This document shows positions 25,822 to 35,435 of a stretch of DNA of 64,000 bases, in pieces. Below the pieces are notes generated by a model. That model did no database searches. It had not been told where the DNA came from and saw only the letters and a list, made by a program, of their open reading frames with translations. Source of the DNA: an uncultured Bacteroidota bacterium (lineage in GTDB: Bacteria; Bacteroidota; Bacteroidia; Chitinophagales; Chitinophagaceae); NCBI GenBank assembly GCA_903824665.1, contig CAIJXT010000033.1, forward strand, positions 62,001 through 126,000, in the 5' to 3' direction. The first letter of the stretch is position 1; each line of letters begins with the position of its first letter. A program made the position numbers and the translations under genes.

Positions 25822-27723
25822 TTATTTAATTACAGAAAGGCGCTCAGTAGCGGTTCCTTCAGCTGTATTGATCATTACGTTGTACACACCGGCAGCCAAA
25901 GATGCAGTGCTGATCTGAAATGAATGCATACCTGATTTCAGATTTTCGTTGGTAACAACTGCAACAGTGCGACCAAGACCGTCAACCACCTTAACTTCTA
26001 CATTTGTTGCATTAGTCAGGTTGAAAGACAGCGTTGCATCGCCCTTGGCAGGGTTAGGATAAATAGCTGCATCCAGGCTGATAGTAGCCAGCTGGTTTAC
26101 TGAAGAAGTAGCATGGATATTGATATCATCAACCCAGATATTGTTTCCATAATCGCTGGTAGCGCGGAATCCCAACATAGCACCTGCAGGCACAGCACTG
26201 ATGTCAACTGTTTTCTGCTGGTACTGTGATGATGACGGTACGAAAGAGCTTGTTGAAATAGCAGATGTCGACAGTGTACTACCTGCTTTATCCCACAGTG
26301 ATGTCCAGTTCGCTCCACAGTCTGTAGAGTAAACTAATTCCAGGCGATCGTCTGTTGTCGCATCATACTGGCAGTATGCTACCCAGAAATCAATAGCGCT
26401 GTTTGTTGATGTGCTCACCATTGGCAATGTGATAAACTCAGACTCACCGGCCAGAAAGGAGTATGCTTCAAAACCGGCAGCATTCGTACCTGTGTGGCCG
26501 AGACCAGATGTGCTGGTATATGTGCTCCATGTTTCGCCATCGTTGTTGGCATCAGAAAAATAGAATTTGCCTGCATCAGCACTTTCGTAGCTGGTAGTGT
26601 AAGGCATTGCCAGAGCGTTGGTACTTTCAAAAAAGAAATTCTTCGCACCGGCATTATTATTTATCGATTGGTCAGCTACGCCATTAGGGTTAGCAACGGA
26701 ATCGTAAAAATAATGGTACATAGGGCCTGCAACAGTAACAGGTGTCATTGGCATGGTTACTACTGCAGTAGCGCCAGTTGCAAGACTACCAGTCCATGGT
26801 GTTGACATCATGGTACCGCCATCCAAATTGTAATAGACCGTAGCAGAAGTCAGTGTTGCAGATCCGGTGTTTTTCAGTGTTACACTGTGCGAAACTGTGG
26901 TGCTGCCATTTGGCAAACATACAAGACCTGGTGATGTTATAGCAGAAACTGATGCATCATTAGGAACAGGAGGCAACGGAGTTGCCTTACCCGCCTGTTT
27001 GATATTTTTATCCAGTTCGTCTTGCATCCAAACAACCATGAACGGAGACTTACCCTTTTCAACAAATGATGGAACCTTTCCGCGAATGGTGAAAGACTGA
27101 GACATACCTACAGTCCATGCTGTTGGCAAAGCTGTACCAGCTGCAGAAGGATACATATCTTGTACTACATTCTCAAAATGTGTTTCGCCGTTTGAACCCG
27201 GAGGAGCATTGAAGTCTACAGTCTGTACCAATGCAGCACGGAGATTGAATGTAGAAGAAGTTGTAAATGCTGTAACACAAGTGATTGTTACGTTGGTGAT
27301 CACACTATCATAAGTGGCATCCCAGGTATTGGTAACAGTGATATTGAAAGGTGAAGCAATTGCTGCCTCTGCGTCAATATGGGCCTGTGTAAAAGATCCC
27401 GGATGGCCGCTGCCTGTTGCTGTCCCATCATACTTTCCGCTCGGTGCAGAGTTGATCGCGTAATAACTGCGGCGCGCATCGTTAACCACCTTGCTGCGCA
27501 GGTAGAACCAACCCGAGGAAGGTATGGGAGACATATACGCAATGTGAATAAGCTTGGAGGGGTTAGTACCGCTATTGCACAACGTCCAAAAATCGGGGTT
27601 TGTGGCCGCACAAGGCCCACAATTTTCTCCCGTCACCTCTTCATGCAATGTCATTCTTGCCTGAGCAAACGACGACATTGAGATAGTGGAAACAGCCACT
27701 ACACCTAGTAACAATTTTTTCAT
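25822..27723 (-). CDS. T9SS-exported Omp28-like protein (thioredoxin-like module first)
   Basis: 633 residues from the ATG at 27723, chosen because MKKLLLGVVAV starts a signal peptide; the frame is open to 27759. Order: thioredoxin-like Omp28-type domain with CxxC (Cys35-Gly-Pro-Cys38 in EVTGENCGPCAATNP), an immunoglobulin/CARDB-like repeat (about 265-355), a choice-of-anchor-J/MAM-like lectin domain (about 375-540; GYNxxYGNNIWVDDINIH end), and a type A sorting domain (AAIYPNPAKGDATL... LKSGMHSF... TERLSVIK). Likely a surface protein; the CxxC suggests redox activity, which is not demonstrated. Confidence 0.85.
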   Translation of the reverse strand: MKKLLLGVVAVSTISMSSFAQARMTLHEEVTGENCGPCAATNPDFWTLCNSGTNPSKLIHIAYMSPIPSSGWFYLRSKVVNDARRSYYAINSAPSGKYDGTATGSGHPGSFTQAHIDAEAAIASPFNITVTNTWDATYDSVITNVTITCVTAFTTSSTFNLRAALVQTVDFNAPPGSNGETHFENVVQDMYPSAAGTALPTAWTVGMSQSFTIRGKVPSFVEKGKSPFMVVWMQDELDKNIKQAGKATPLPPVPNDASVSAITSPGLVCLPNGSTTVSHSVTLKNTGSATLTSATVYYNLDGGTMMSTPWTGSLATGATAVVTMPMTPVTVAGPMYHYFYDSVANPNGVADQSINNNAGAKNFFFESTNALAMPYTTSYESADAGKFYFSDANNDGETWSTYTSTSGLGHTGTNAAGFEAYSFLAGESEFITLPMVSTSTNSAIDFWVAYCQYDATTDDRLELVYSTDCGANWTSLWDKAGSTLSTSAISTSSFVPSSSQYQQKTVDISAVPAGAMLGFRATSDYGNNIWVDDINIHATSSVNQLATISLDAAIYPNPAKGDATLSFNLTNATNVEVKVVDGLGRTVAVVTNENLKSGMHSFQISTASLAAGVYNVMINTAEGTATERLSVIK

Positions 27724-27824
27724 TTTTTTGATTTTTAAAATTTTTTTTGAAAATATCACTTAAAGTTAAAGAACTTATGCGTTAATAAAAAAAAATACGT
27801 TGATTTTTTTTGTAGATCAATATT

Positions 27825-27842
27825 ATTATGTGCGCACATAAT
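27825..27842. promoter_or_regulatory. Perfect 18-bp palindrome, candidate operator
   Basis: ATTATGTGCGCACATAAT is fully self-complementary. It lies about 100 bases upstream of the Omp28-like start at 27723 and beyond the preceding gene's terminator. The binding protein is unknown. Confidence 0.45.
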
Positions 27843-27860
27843 GTCCTCTTCTTACAAACA

Positions 27861-27892
27861 AAAGCGGCTCCCGGAAATCCGGAAGCCGCTTT
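27861..27892 (-). terminator. Terminator of the 27914-29896 gene
   Basis: AAAGCGGCT-CCCGG / CCGG-AAGCCGCTTT forms a long stem with one mismatch and a short AAAT-like loop, and is followed on the - strand by TTTTGTTTGTAAG. Lies 21 bases after the stop. Confidence 0.8.
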
Positions 27893-27913
27893 CAATAATT
27901 AACAAAAAATCAA

Positions 27914-29896
27914 TTACTCAACTGTAAGTCTTTCAGCCCTGTTGCCAGACTCTGTAGAGATCAGTATGATGTAGTTACCTGGAGTCATTCCTTTTGTAGA
28001 AATGTTCACCTGCTGCATACCAAGAGACATGTCCTGATTAGCAACTTCTTTGATAACCTTTCCAGTGTAATCCATAACAGCTACACGTACATTACCTGTT
28101 TCCTGGAGGTCGAATTTCAGATTAGACTCACCTTTAGAAGGGTTAGGATACAATGAAATGTTTTCAACTTTTGCAAGTGTACTTACATTCACCATACCTG
28201 CTGGCAAAGTCCAGATTGACTGAAGCACTGATTTGCTTGCATCTTCCTGTACCCAGGCTATAACCTCACTACCCAACATTGGGTTGTTCCACATCTTGTA
28301 GCTGCCCTGTGTAGGGTAGTTAGCTGATCCTGTTTCCCAACGATCTGAAGTATAAGCTACACCAGAATCAACAAAAGACTGTGCAACACCGTCTGTCCAG
28401 GAAGTCACGGCGTGACCACTTGCTGAAGGCAGCATTTTGCGCATAACGTGGTAATATTTCAACTGACCGGTAGTGTTTGTTGTGTTCTCATAATATTTGT
28501 CAACTACAGCAGTGTACACATGATAAGTGCCTGTTTTTGTGAAACGTGGAGTTACAGTCAGCAATACACCAAGTTTCTTACGGATAGTATCTACATTGTA
28601 AGTAACAGACATTTCCATAAAAGAAGCGTTTGCTTTTGAAGCATTCATTTCTGCAGTGTGGTCAGCAGCGTTAAATGTAGACAGTGTTGCTGGAACTTGA
28701 GCAGCCTGGCCATTTACAAAATGGTCTGGGATACCAGAAACACCATAATAACCTCTACGTGTGCTGCCATCAGGGTTGTAGCTGCGATCATTGCCTGGGC
28801 TAGGCCAGTTCATCTGGTACTTGATCACGTTGATGTTTGTACCTGCGGTATTTACACCATTCGTAACACATAATGGATCGTAGTTCTGATTGAACGATTT
28901 GCATGGAGGGCATGTTGAAGAAGAAAATTCTTCGATAAGACCCTGACGCTGTGTAGTTGCAGAAGCAAGTACAAACGTTGAAGTTTCAAGCGAATCAGCC
29001 TCAGCGTTAGCTACAGTATTTACATCAGTAATAACAACTTTCAGTGTGTTTGAACCAGCAACCGCGCCAGCCATAGCTGTTGTAAATGTATAAGCAGCAG
29101 AACCGTAAGGCGCAATGCTAAGACCAGTGAAATTCTGTATTACCGGTGCACCACCATTGATGGTGTACTTAGCAGTGAAGGATGTGATTGTCAAACCGCG
29201 GTTCTCCATCAGGAAAGATACAGTCTGTCCGTTTGCAGAAACACCATTAGAGATGCTATTGTATCCGAGCTGGGTAACAGCTGCACCATTTGAATTAAGG
29301 TTTGTAACTTCGATATTGTCAAGTGCAACGCCAAGAAGCGTATCCAGATCATCGGAATAAACAAAAGCCACTTTTACATTAGTACCAGTTCCGAGTGGAG
29401 TAAGGTTGGTATGACCAGTATGCCATGTTTCGTTGAACGCCCAACCTTCAAGTGTATCGAGCATCATCCATGTAGTACCGCCGTTGTTAGAGCCGATAAC
29501 ATAAGAAGTCTCCGTATTGCTGGTAGACGTTCTTGTAGCGTTATAGAAGTAGTATTCATAGTTGAGCCACGCTGAAGTTGAACCGGCAAGACTGAACACT
29601 GGAGATTTCAGTGTGTCATGCAGGTTTGAAGAAGTAGCGGCATCATTCCAATCGTCAACAACACCCACCTGCGTAGCATGTGCAGGTTCAGTAGTTCCGG
29701 TAGCAGCACCCCATCCGGCGAGTGGGAAGTTGCTTGTTTTCCAACCAACAGCACCTGTTGAATTCTGTGTCCAGGTCGAAGGCAATGCAGGCATGACGGT
29801 AGGGGCGTCAAAGTTCTGCGTGATAATGACCTGAGCATTTGTTCCGGTGGCAAACACCAGGCAAGCAAACGCAAAACCAAGTAAACTTTTTTTCAT
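27914..29896 (-). CDS. T9SS-exported Omp28-like protein (modules in reverse order)
   Basis: 660 residues. Signal peptide (ends GTNAQ), then a choice-of-anchor-J-like lectin domain (about 24-200; ends VALDNIEVTNL), an immunoglobulin/CARDB-like repeat (about 205-300), a thioredoxin-like Omp28-type domain with CxxC (Cys329-Pro-Pro-Cys332 in EEFSSSTCPPCKSFN) and a type A sorting domain (ISLYPNPSKGESNL... MSLGMQQV... ERLTVE). The first three modules are those of the neighbour at 25822-27723 in reverse order. Leader is A-rich (repeated CAAAAAA units just before the ATG). Confidence 0.85.
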   Translation of the reverse strand: MKKSLLGFAFACLVFATGTNAQVIITQNFDAPTVMPALPSTWTQNSTGAVGWKTSNFPLAGWGAATGTTEPAHATQVGVVDDWNDAATSSNLHDTLKSPVFSLAGSTSAWLNYEYYFYNATRTSTSNTETSYVIGSNNGGTTWMMLDTLEGWAFNETWHTGHTNLTPLGTGTNVKVAFVYSDDLDTLLGVALDNIEVTNLNSNGAAVTQLGYNSISNGVSANGQTVSFLMENRGLTITSFTAKYTINGGAPVIQNFTGLSIAPYGSAAYTFTTAMAGAVAGSNTLKVVITDVNTVANAEADSLETSTFVLASATTQRQGLIEEFSSSTCPPCKSFNQNYDPLCVTNGVNTAGTNINVIKYQMNWPSPGNDRSYNPDGSTRRGYYGVSGIPDHFVNGQAAQVPATLSTFNAADHTAEMNASKANASFMEMSVTYNVDTIRKKLGVLLTVTPRFTKTGTYHVYTAVVDKYYENTTNTTGQLKYYHVMRKMLPSASGHAVTSWTDGVAQSFVDSGVAYTSDRWETGSANYPTQGSYKMWNNPMLGSEVIAWVQEDASKSVLQSIWTLPAGMVNVSTLAKVENISLYPNPSKGESNLKFDLQETGNVRVAVMDYTGKVIKEVANQDMSLGMQQVNISTKGMTPGNYIILISTESGNRAERLTVE

Positions 29897-29939
29897 TGTT
29901 TTTTGTTTTTTGTTTTTTGTTACGAAAGGGATTAAAAAG

Positions 29940-29971
29940 TAAAATTAAGGAAATACTATAAATAATACAAA
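29940..29971 (-). promoter_or_regulatory. Promoter of the 27914-29896 gene
   Basis: On the - strand: -33 TTTG (29968-29971), a 20-base spacer, then TAATTTTA (29940-29947), one base off TAnnTTTG. The A-rich leader to the ATG at 29896 contains three near-identical CAAAAAA units. Confidence 0.55.
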
Positions 29972-30026
29972 AAAAACTAAGTGGTTGAAATGCAAATGAT
30001 TAAAACCTCAATTCCGCGTGGTGTTC

Positions 30027-31520
30027 TTATTCAATAGTATAGCTCATCGTCCCGTCCTTTTCGTCTTTCAATAGTACGCCTGTAGCTGCCAGCTGGTTGC
30101 GTATCAGATCGCTTGTAGCAAAATCTTTCCGTTTTTTAGCGTCCTTCCGCATTTCTATCAGCAATGCCAGCACTTTATCCAACTTATCTGTCTGTTGTAC
30201 CTGCAACGGCTGCATACCCAATATTTCTGTCAGGTACACGCTGAAAGTACGCTGCAACAAAGCAAAAGTATCAGCAGACAAAGCCCCGGCAGCTACCTGT
30301 CCGCCCTTCGTTCCGTTGACAACCGGCGCCAGCTCAAACAAATTGGCAATCACTTTTGCTGTATTCAGGTCATCATTCATAAAATCGGCACATTCATTGC
30401 TCCAGGCTATCACCTGCGCGTCCAGTGCAGTATCCAGCGCCACAGCATTTCCAGGATGGCTCAGCTTTTGCAACACCTCGTATGCTTCCCACAATCTGCG
30501 CAAAGCACGCTCTGATGCCTGCAGGGCTTCATTACCGAAATCAAGTGTACTGCGGTAATGCGTCTGCAATATGTAAAAACGCACCACCATCGGGTGGTAT
30601 GCCTGCTCCAGTATAGGGTGACTACCACTAAACAACTCCGAGAGTTTTATTACATTATTATAACTCTTGCCCATCTTTTTGCCGTTGATGGTGATCATAT
30701 TATTGTGCATCCAGTACCGCACCGGTGCATGTCCGTGGGCTATGGTACTCTGTGCAATTTCACTCTCATGATGTGGAAACTGCAGATCCATACCACCGCC
30801 ATGTATGTCGAACGACTCGCCCAGATACTTGCTGCTCATCGCCGAGCACTCTATGTGCCATCCTGGAAATCCCTCACCCCATGGGCTCACCCAACGCATG
30901 ATGTGCTCCGGTGGAGCGTTTTTCCACAGCGCAAAATCGGCTTTGTTCCGTTTTTCATCCTGCCCGTCCAGATCACGGGTTGTCTCGAGTTGATCTTCAA
31001 GCACCCTGCCCGATAGTTTTCCATACGGATACTCGGCGGCATATTTTGTTACATCAAAGTAAACTGAACCATTTACCTCATAAGCATAGCCTTTGGCGAT
31101 GATCGTTTTAATCATTTCTATCTGCTCGATGATGTGGCCGGTTGCCGTTGGCTCAATGGCTGGTTCTTCGCAATTGAACATGCGCATGCCCTGATGAAAC
31201 ATAGATGTGTACTTATGAACCATCTCCATGGGCTCCAGCTTCTCCAGTTTTGCCTTCTCCCCCACTTTGTCAATGGCGTCGCGCCCCTCTTCTTCAAAAT
31301 GCCCTGCATCGGTAATATTGCGGACGTAGCGCACCTTATACCCAAGATGGCGCAGGTAGCGCTGCACAATATCGAACGTGATGTAGGGCCGCGCATGACC
31401 CAGGTGCGACTCGCCCGATACTGTAGGACCGCACACATAAAGGCCCGCATAGCCGGGGGTAATTGATTCAAACCGCTCTTTCTGGCGGGTATAGGAATTG
31501 TAAATATGAAATTCAGACAT
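30027..31520 (-). CDS. cysS: Cysteinyl-tRNA synthetase
   Basis: 497 residues. Class I enzyme charging tRNA-Cys. Zinc and cysteine-binding residues are visible in [20 protein letters not shown] and [11 protein letters not shown]. The HIGH motif reads HLGHA and the KMSKS loop reads KKMGKS. The C-terminal DALR-like helical domain with [19 protein letters not shown] is complete. Divergent from tyrS. Confidence 0.97.
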   Translation of the reverse strand: MSEFHIYNSYTRQKERFESITPGYAGLYVCGPTVSGESHLGHARPYITFDIVQRYLRHLGYKVRYVRNITDAGHFEEEGRDAIDKVGEKAKLEKLEPMEMVHKYTSMFHQGMRMFNCEEPAIEPTATGHIIEQIEMIKTIIAKGYAYEVNGSVYFDVTKYAAEYPYGKLSGRVLEDQLETTRDLDGQDEKRNKADFALWKNAPPEHIMRWVSPWGEGFPGWHIECSAMSSKYLGESFDIHGGGMDLQFPHHESEIAQSTIAHGHAPVRYWMHNNMITINGKKMGKSYNNVIKLSELFSGSHPILEQAYHPMVVRFYILQTHYRSTLDFGNEALQASERALRRLWEAYEVLQKLSHPGNAVALDTALDAQVIAWSNECADFMNDDLNTAKVIANLFELAPVVNGTKGGQVAAGALSADTFALLQRTFSVYLTEILGMQPLQVQQTDKLDKVLALLIEMRKDAKKRKDFATSDLIRNQLAATGVLLKDEKDGTMSYTIE

Positions 31521-31861
31521 TAGTTAAATGTTGTGCTGCAAACAGGCTCACAATACATGGCATGCTACACGCGGTGACAAAAATAAGTGATGTGGAAATG
31601 AAAAAGGGATTTAGCCTGATACAGGATTGTCAGTGACAACATCGGCTGAACAAAACAATAACATATTGGCCGGAATGCGGGTGTTCCCGCTCTGGAATAA
31701 GATTCATTATGTATTGCGTCTGCCACATAATTAGGTGGCAAATGTAACGAATTATCATTTATAGAACTGCTGACTGCAATAAAATTCAATAGCGAAAACA
31801 GGTCAGATAGTCACTTTCGCCGGATGTATCCCTTATTTTTGCCAGAGCTACAATACTACCA
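31521..31861. other. Divergent intergenic region, cysS/tyrS
   Basis: 341 bases. On the - strand TATTTTTG (31578-31585) fits a -7 box for cysS with a leader near 50 bases. On the + strand TATTTTTG (31834-31841), with TTTCG about 20 bases upstream, fits a promoter for tyrS with a leader near 14 bases. An open frame at 31565-31789 on the - strand has no coding character, and I see no T-box-like leader. Confidence 0.5.
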
Positions 31862-33139
31862 ATGAACTTAATAGCCGACTTACAGGAACGAAATCTGCTG
31901 CAGGACATCATGCCGGGCACCGAAGAACAATTGCTTAAAGAGGTGACCTCGGCCTATATAGGCTTTGACCCTACTGCCGATAGCCTGCATGTGGGCAATC
32001 TGGTACCCATAACGCTGCTGATGCGCCTGCAGCGCGCCGGCCACAAGCCCTACGCACTGGTAGGCGGTGCTACTGGCATGATAGGCGATCCCAGTGGAAA
32101 ATCGGCTGAGCGCAACCTGCTGGATATTGAGACCATACAAGCCAACTGTGCGGGAATCCGCAAACAACTGGAGCACTTCATAGACTTTAGCGAAAACACC
32201 CCAAATGCCGCTGTGATGGTCAACAACTACGACTGGTTCAAAGACTTTTCATTTCTCGGCTTCATACGTGATATTGGCAAGCACATTTCTGTAAACTACA
32301 TGATGGCTAAAGACTCTGTGAAGAACAGGCTGGAAACAGGGATGTCTTTTACAGAGTTTACGTACCAGCTTATACAGGGCTACGACTTCTTTCACTTGTT
32401 CAGGAACCACAATGTGCGCCTGCAAATGGGTGGCGCAGACCAGTGGGGCAATATCGTTACCGGTACAGAGCTTATACGCCGCAAGGGTGGCGGCGATGCT
32501 TTCGCATTTACATGCAAGCTGATCACGAAGAGCGACGGCAGCAAATTCGGGAAGTCGGAGAGTGGCAATGTGTGGCTGGACCGCAACCGCACCTCTCCCT
32601 ATCTCTTCTACCAGTTCTGGCTCAACCTGCCTGATGCCGACGCTGCACGTATGGCGCTGGTGTTTTCTTTCAGGCCGGTGGCTGAAATAAAGGCTATGAT
32701 CGCTGAACACGAAACGGCAACACACCTGCGCAAATTACAGAAAGCACTTGCCGAAGAAATGACCATTATGGTGCATAGTGAGGCCGACCTTTTGTTTGCC
32801 CAGCAGGCATCCGATATTCTCTTTGGGCAATCATCGGTGGCGACGCTGCGCACACTCAATGAGCAGCAACTGCTGGAAGTAATGGATGGCGTGAGGCAGG
32901 CCAATGGTGCCGCTGACGCGCTGACCGATGGGCTGGACCTTGTGACCTTCCTTGCAGATAGCGGCATTTTTGCATCGAAAGGTGAAGCTCGCAAAATGGT
33001 GCAGGGTGGCGGCATAAGTGTCAATAAAGAAAAGGTGACTACGGCTGACTTTAAGCTGACCCGGGAACACCTGCTCAACGGTAAGTATGTGCTGGTGCAA
33101 AAGGGCAAGAAAGACTACACGCTGGCCATATTCGGGTAA
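31862..33139 (+). CDS. tyrS: Tyrosyl-tRNA synthetase
   Basis: 425 residues, bacterial TyrRS length. Class I Rossmann domain with YIGFDPTADSLHVGNLV (HIGH = HVGN), tyrosine site in YQLIQGYDFFHL and QMGGADQWGN, KMSKS read as KFGKS, and a C-terminal S4 RNA-binding domain (ARKMVQGGGISVNKEKV). Charges tRNA-Tyr. Confidence 0.97.
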   Translation: MNLIADLQERNLLQDIMPGTEEQLLKEVTSAYIGFDPTADSLHVGNLVPITLLMRLQRAGHKPYALVGGATGMIGDPSGKSAERNLLDIETIQANCAGIRKQLEHFIDFSENTPNAAVMVNNYDWFKDFSFLGFIRDIGKHISVNYMMAKDSVKNRLETGMSFTEFTYQLIQGYDFFHLFRNHNVRLQMGGADQWGNIVTGTELIRRKGGGDAFAFTCKLITKSDGSKFGKSESGNVWLDRNRTSPYLFYQFWLNLPDADAARMALVFSFRPVAEIKAMIAEHETATHLRKLQKALAEEMTIMVHSEADLLFAQQASDILFGQSSVATLRTLNEQQLLEVMDGVRQANGAADALTDGLDLVTFLADSGIFASKGEARKMVQGGGISVNKEKVTTADFKLTREHLLNGKYVLVQKGKKDYTLAIFG

Positions 33140-33267
33140 TGACCCTATTGTTGGCTGATGAAACTGGACGGCACCATATGCTTATCTTCTGCGTTGTAAA
33201 TCTTGGCATTTACCAAGTTTAGATTTGTTGCACGTAATGACCTTTGCGGTAACAAAATATCTAAACA

Positions 33268-33702
33268 ATGAAAAAGCAAAAACTGATTCTGAACCTCTCC
33301 CGGGGTTTCATGGGACTGTCAGCACTGAGTATGCTGTCTGTAAGCCTGATGGCATTCGCTAATCCGCAATCTGTAATGGACCTGGTGCAGGTAAAGCTCA
33401 ACAATGCAGATGCATTCAGCTCTATAAGGGGGGTGTATGGCGGTGTGGGGCTAACGCTGTTTGTAAGCATTACCTATATGATGGTGAAGGATGTGAAACG
33501 GGGCCTTCTGTTTCTCTGTATGCTTTGGGGACTGTATGCGTTGTCGCGGCTGATGACTATAGGTATGGAGGGTAGCCTGGGTGCCTTTGGTACACAATGG
33601 CTGGTTACCGAAAGTCTGTTTTTTATTATTGCCCTTTCGCTGAGCATGGCTTACCGACCTGCCAAAGCAGCCAAAACAACCGGCAGCCCGGCATTTGCAT
33701 AA
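33268..33702 (+). CDS. DUF4345-type small membrane protein
   Basis: 144 residues with four predicted membrane helices; the segment around FSSIRGVYGGVGLTLFVSITYMM matches the DUF4345 family. Function unknown. A near-consensus -7 element GACCTTTG is at 33239-33246. The gene ends in an Ala/Lys-rich tail and is followed by a strong two-way terminator. Confidence 0.75.
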   Translation: MKKQKLILNLSRGFMGLSALSMLSVSLMAFANPQSVMDLVQVKLNNADAFSSIRGVYGGVGLTLFVSITYMMVKDVKRGLLFLCMLWGLYALSRLMTIGMEGSLGAFGTQWLVTESLFFIIALSLSMAYRPAKAAKTTGSPAFA

Positions 33703-33766
33703 ACTACTCTTTTGCCCTGAACATCGCCATGGGTAAATACCTGTTCGCCCTACCTATTATAAACGC

Positions 33767-33805
33767 AAAAAGTAAAACCGCCTATACAGGGCGGTTTTAC
33801 TTTTT
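33767..33805. terminator. Bidirectional terminator between DUF4345 gene and rplI
   Basis: AAAAAGTAAAACCGCC and GGCGGTTTTACTTTTT form a 16-bp perfect stem around TATACAG. It lies 16 bases past the rplI stop and serves both converging genes. Confidence 0.88.
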
Positions 33806-33821
33806 ATCTGTTCGAGAGCGA

Positions 33822-34268
33822 CTATTCGCTAACTACTTCGAATTCAATTTCAACAACATTGTCTTTACCAAAGTCAATGCTTGCTTTGTGTGTACCTGCT
33901 TCCTTCACATCATCAACGATGGAGATACGGCGACGGTCGATCTCGTATCCTTTCTGCTCGCGGATAGCGCGTGCGATCTGGATAGCTGTAACCGAACCGA
34001 AGATCTTGCCACTGATACCGATCTTGGCGCCCACTTTGATAGGTGATGCTTTGAGTACTTCGGTAACATTTGCGATTTCAGCGAGGAGTTTGTTTTCTTT
34101 CTTAGCCAGCTGTTTGCGACGCTCTTCCATTATTTTGGTATTGGATGAGCTTGCTTCGATGGCGTATTTCTGAGGTATCAGGTAGTTGCGGGCATAGCCT
34201 GGCTTCACTGCTACCATTTCGTGGGCTGCGCCCAGATTGTCAACATCTTTTATGAGAATAACTTGCAT
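33822..34268 (-). CDS. rplI: 50S ribosomal protein L9
   Basis: 148 residues. N-terminal 23S rRNA-binding domain (MQVILIKDVDNLGAAHEMVAVKPGYARNYLIP) followed by the long connecting helix and the C-terminal domain (KIGISGKIFGSVT). Last gene of rpsF-rpsR-rplI, 6 bases after rpsR. Confidence 0.97.
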   Translation of the reverse strand: MQVILIKDVDNLGAAHEMVAVKPGYARNYLIPQKYAIEASSSNTKIMEERRKQLAKKENKLLAEIANVTEVLKASPIKVGAKIGISGKIFGSVTAIQIARAIREQKGYEIDRRRISIVDDVKEAGTHKASIDFGKDNVVEIEFEVVSE

Positions 34269-34274
34269 GATTTT

Positions 34275-34541
34275 TTACTTTAGAAGGTCAGTAACATATG
34301 GTAAAATAGCCATCTGGCGTGCTTTCTTGATCGCCTGCGATACTTTGCGCTGAAACTTCAGTGAGTTACCGGTGATACGACGTGGGAGCATCTTGCCTTG
34401 CTCATTAAGGAATTTTTTCAGGAATTCGCCATCTTTATAATCGATGTAGCGGATGCCCATTTTCTTGAAACGGCAGTATTTCTTCTGGCGCTTTTCCACA
34501 CGCTGTGTGGTAAGGAATTTTATTTCGTTCTGTTTAGCCAT
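34275..34541 (-). CDS. rpsR: 30S ribosomal protein S18
   Basis: 88 residues. Conserved [16 protein letters not shown] and the [29 protein letters not shown] core. Binds 16S rRNA as a dimer with S6. Confidence 0.97.
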   Translation of the reverse strand: MAKQNEIKFLTTQRVEKRQKKYCRFKKMGIRYIDYKDGEFLKKFLNEQGKMLPRRITGNSLKFQRKVSQAIKKARQMAILPYVTDLLK

Positions 34542-34552
34542 TTTGCGTGTTT

Positions 34553-34915
34553 TTATGCGTTGTCAGCGGTTAAGTGTTTACTGCGCTTTCTGAGGTTGTA
34601 AGCAACCGCGAACTTGTCGAGGCTGGTAACCATGTGGCGCATAATGTTTTCGTCACGGTTCATCTGAACTTCAAGCTTTGCGTTGAGTTCTGAAGGAGCG
34701 AGAAATTCTACCACGAAATAAAGACCTGTGGTTTTCTTGGCTATTGGATAAGCCAGTGAGCGGAGCCCCCATACGTCTTCGTGAACGATCTGTGCGCCAT
34801 TTGATTTGAGGAAGTCTGTGTACTTCTTCTGAGCGTTCTTGTAGTCATCCTCGGCGAGCACCGGGGTGAAGATGACCATCAGCTCGTAATTCTGAAGGTT
34901 GTTTTCTGTTGCCAT
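34553..34915 (-). CDS. rpsF: 30S ribosomal protein S6
   Basis: 120 residues from the ATG at 34915; the open frame continues to 34957, but those 14 residues lie in the candidate regulatory leader. Conserved [36 protein letters not shown] and [15 protein letters not shown]. First gene of the operon. Confidence 0.95.
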   Translation of the reverse strand: MATENNLQNYELMVIFTPVLAEDDYKNAQKKYTDFLKSNGAQIVHEDVWGLRSLAYPIAKKTTGLYFVVEFLAPSELNAKLEVQMNRDENIMRHMVTSLDKFAVAYNLRKRSKHLTADNA

Positions 34916-34937
34916 AAATTTGTTTAAAATGTTAATC

Positions 34938-34960
34938 CCATCTCCCGGCAGGAACAATGG
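34938..34960 (-). promoter_or_regulatory. Candidate S6:S18 autoregulatory hairpin in rpsF leader
   Basis: On the - strand CCATTGTTCC, a TGCCG apex and GGAGATGG can fold into a bulged hairpin presenting a CCG triplet, 23 bases before the rpsF start. Many bacteria carry an rpsF leader with a bulge and CCG that binds the S6:S18 dimer and represses the operon. The pairing here was drawn by eye. Confidence 0.4.
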
Positions 34961-35075
34961 ATACCAAAAAGACAGAATCAGGAACGAGTGTGAACGAATA
35001 ACGGCAAATGAGGCCTGTATTGCTTACATCCCATTCCATTTTCCGGTTTTTTGGCAGCCGGGAAATTTGGGAGTG

Positions 35076-35106
35076 CAAAGGTAAGGGATAGTTTTGTTTC
35101 GACCAA
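35076..35106 (-). promoter_or_regulatory. Promoter of rpsF-rpsR-rplI
   Basis: On the - strand TTGG (35103-35106), a 19-base spacer and TACCTTTG (35076-35083) match the -33/-7 pattern. The predicted transcript leader to 34915 is about 155 bases, long enough for the candidate regulatory hairpin. Confidence 0.65.
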
Positions 35107-35252
35107 GAAAAATATAAACTTTTTATGCATCTTAATATCCTGTGGGTAACTTTATGATTGAATATCAGGCTTTTGCATTTTTCTAACATTGTGCATCATT
35201 AACTTTATAGAAGACTGGAAACCTAATCTAAATTTTTCATTAACATATTGTT

Positions 35253-35435
35253 ATGAATCGTAAGCCTGATCAACACAGCAAATCTACCATTATCAGTATT
35301 CCACTATTATTAAGGAAACTTGTGCGCAGTATTTCAGATCTGTTTCAGCCAGAGGAGGTAGAGGTGACTTTTAAGGTAGATGGAAAAAATACTACCTACA
35401 CCTATACCAAGGTACCGCAGAAACAGGTAGCCTGA
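35253..35435 (+). CDS. Small orphan ORF (60 residues)
   Basis: Basic N-terminal half (KLVRSISDL) and a short beta-like tail (EVEVTFKVDGKNTTYTYTKV) ending in TAG/TGA context with normal-looking codon use. A possible promoter (TTTG at 35172-35175, TAACTTTA at 35200-35207) and an AT-rich leader precede the ATG. No family recognised. Stands alone before the gene-free stretch, so it may be a small independent gene or a leftover. Confidence 0.45.
   Translation: MNRKPDQHSKSTIISIPLLLRKLVRSISDLFQPEEVEVTFKVDGKNTTYTYTKVPQKQVA

Noticed and set aside
29897-29925. Regulatory repeat in the poly-T/G tract before the Omp28-like gene
   Set aside because: Reads as an A-rich translation leader on the - strand, common for this phylum.
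31565-31789. 74-residue ORF between cysS and tyrS
   Set aside because: Overlaps the candidate cysS promoter and has no coding character.
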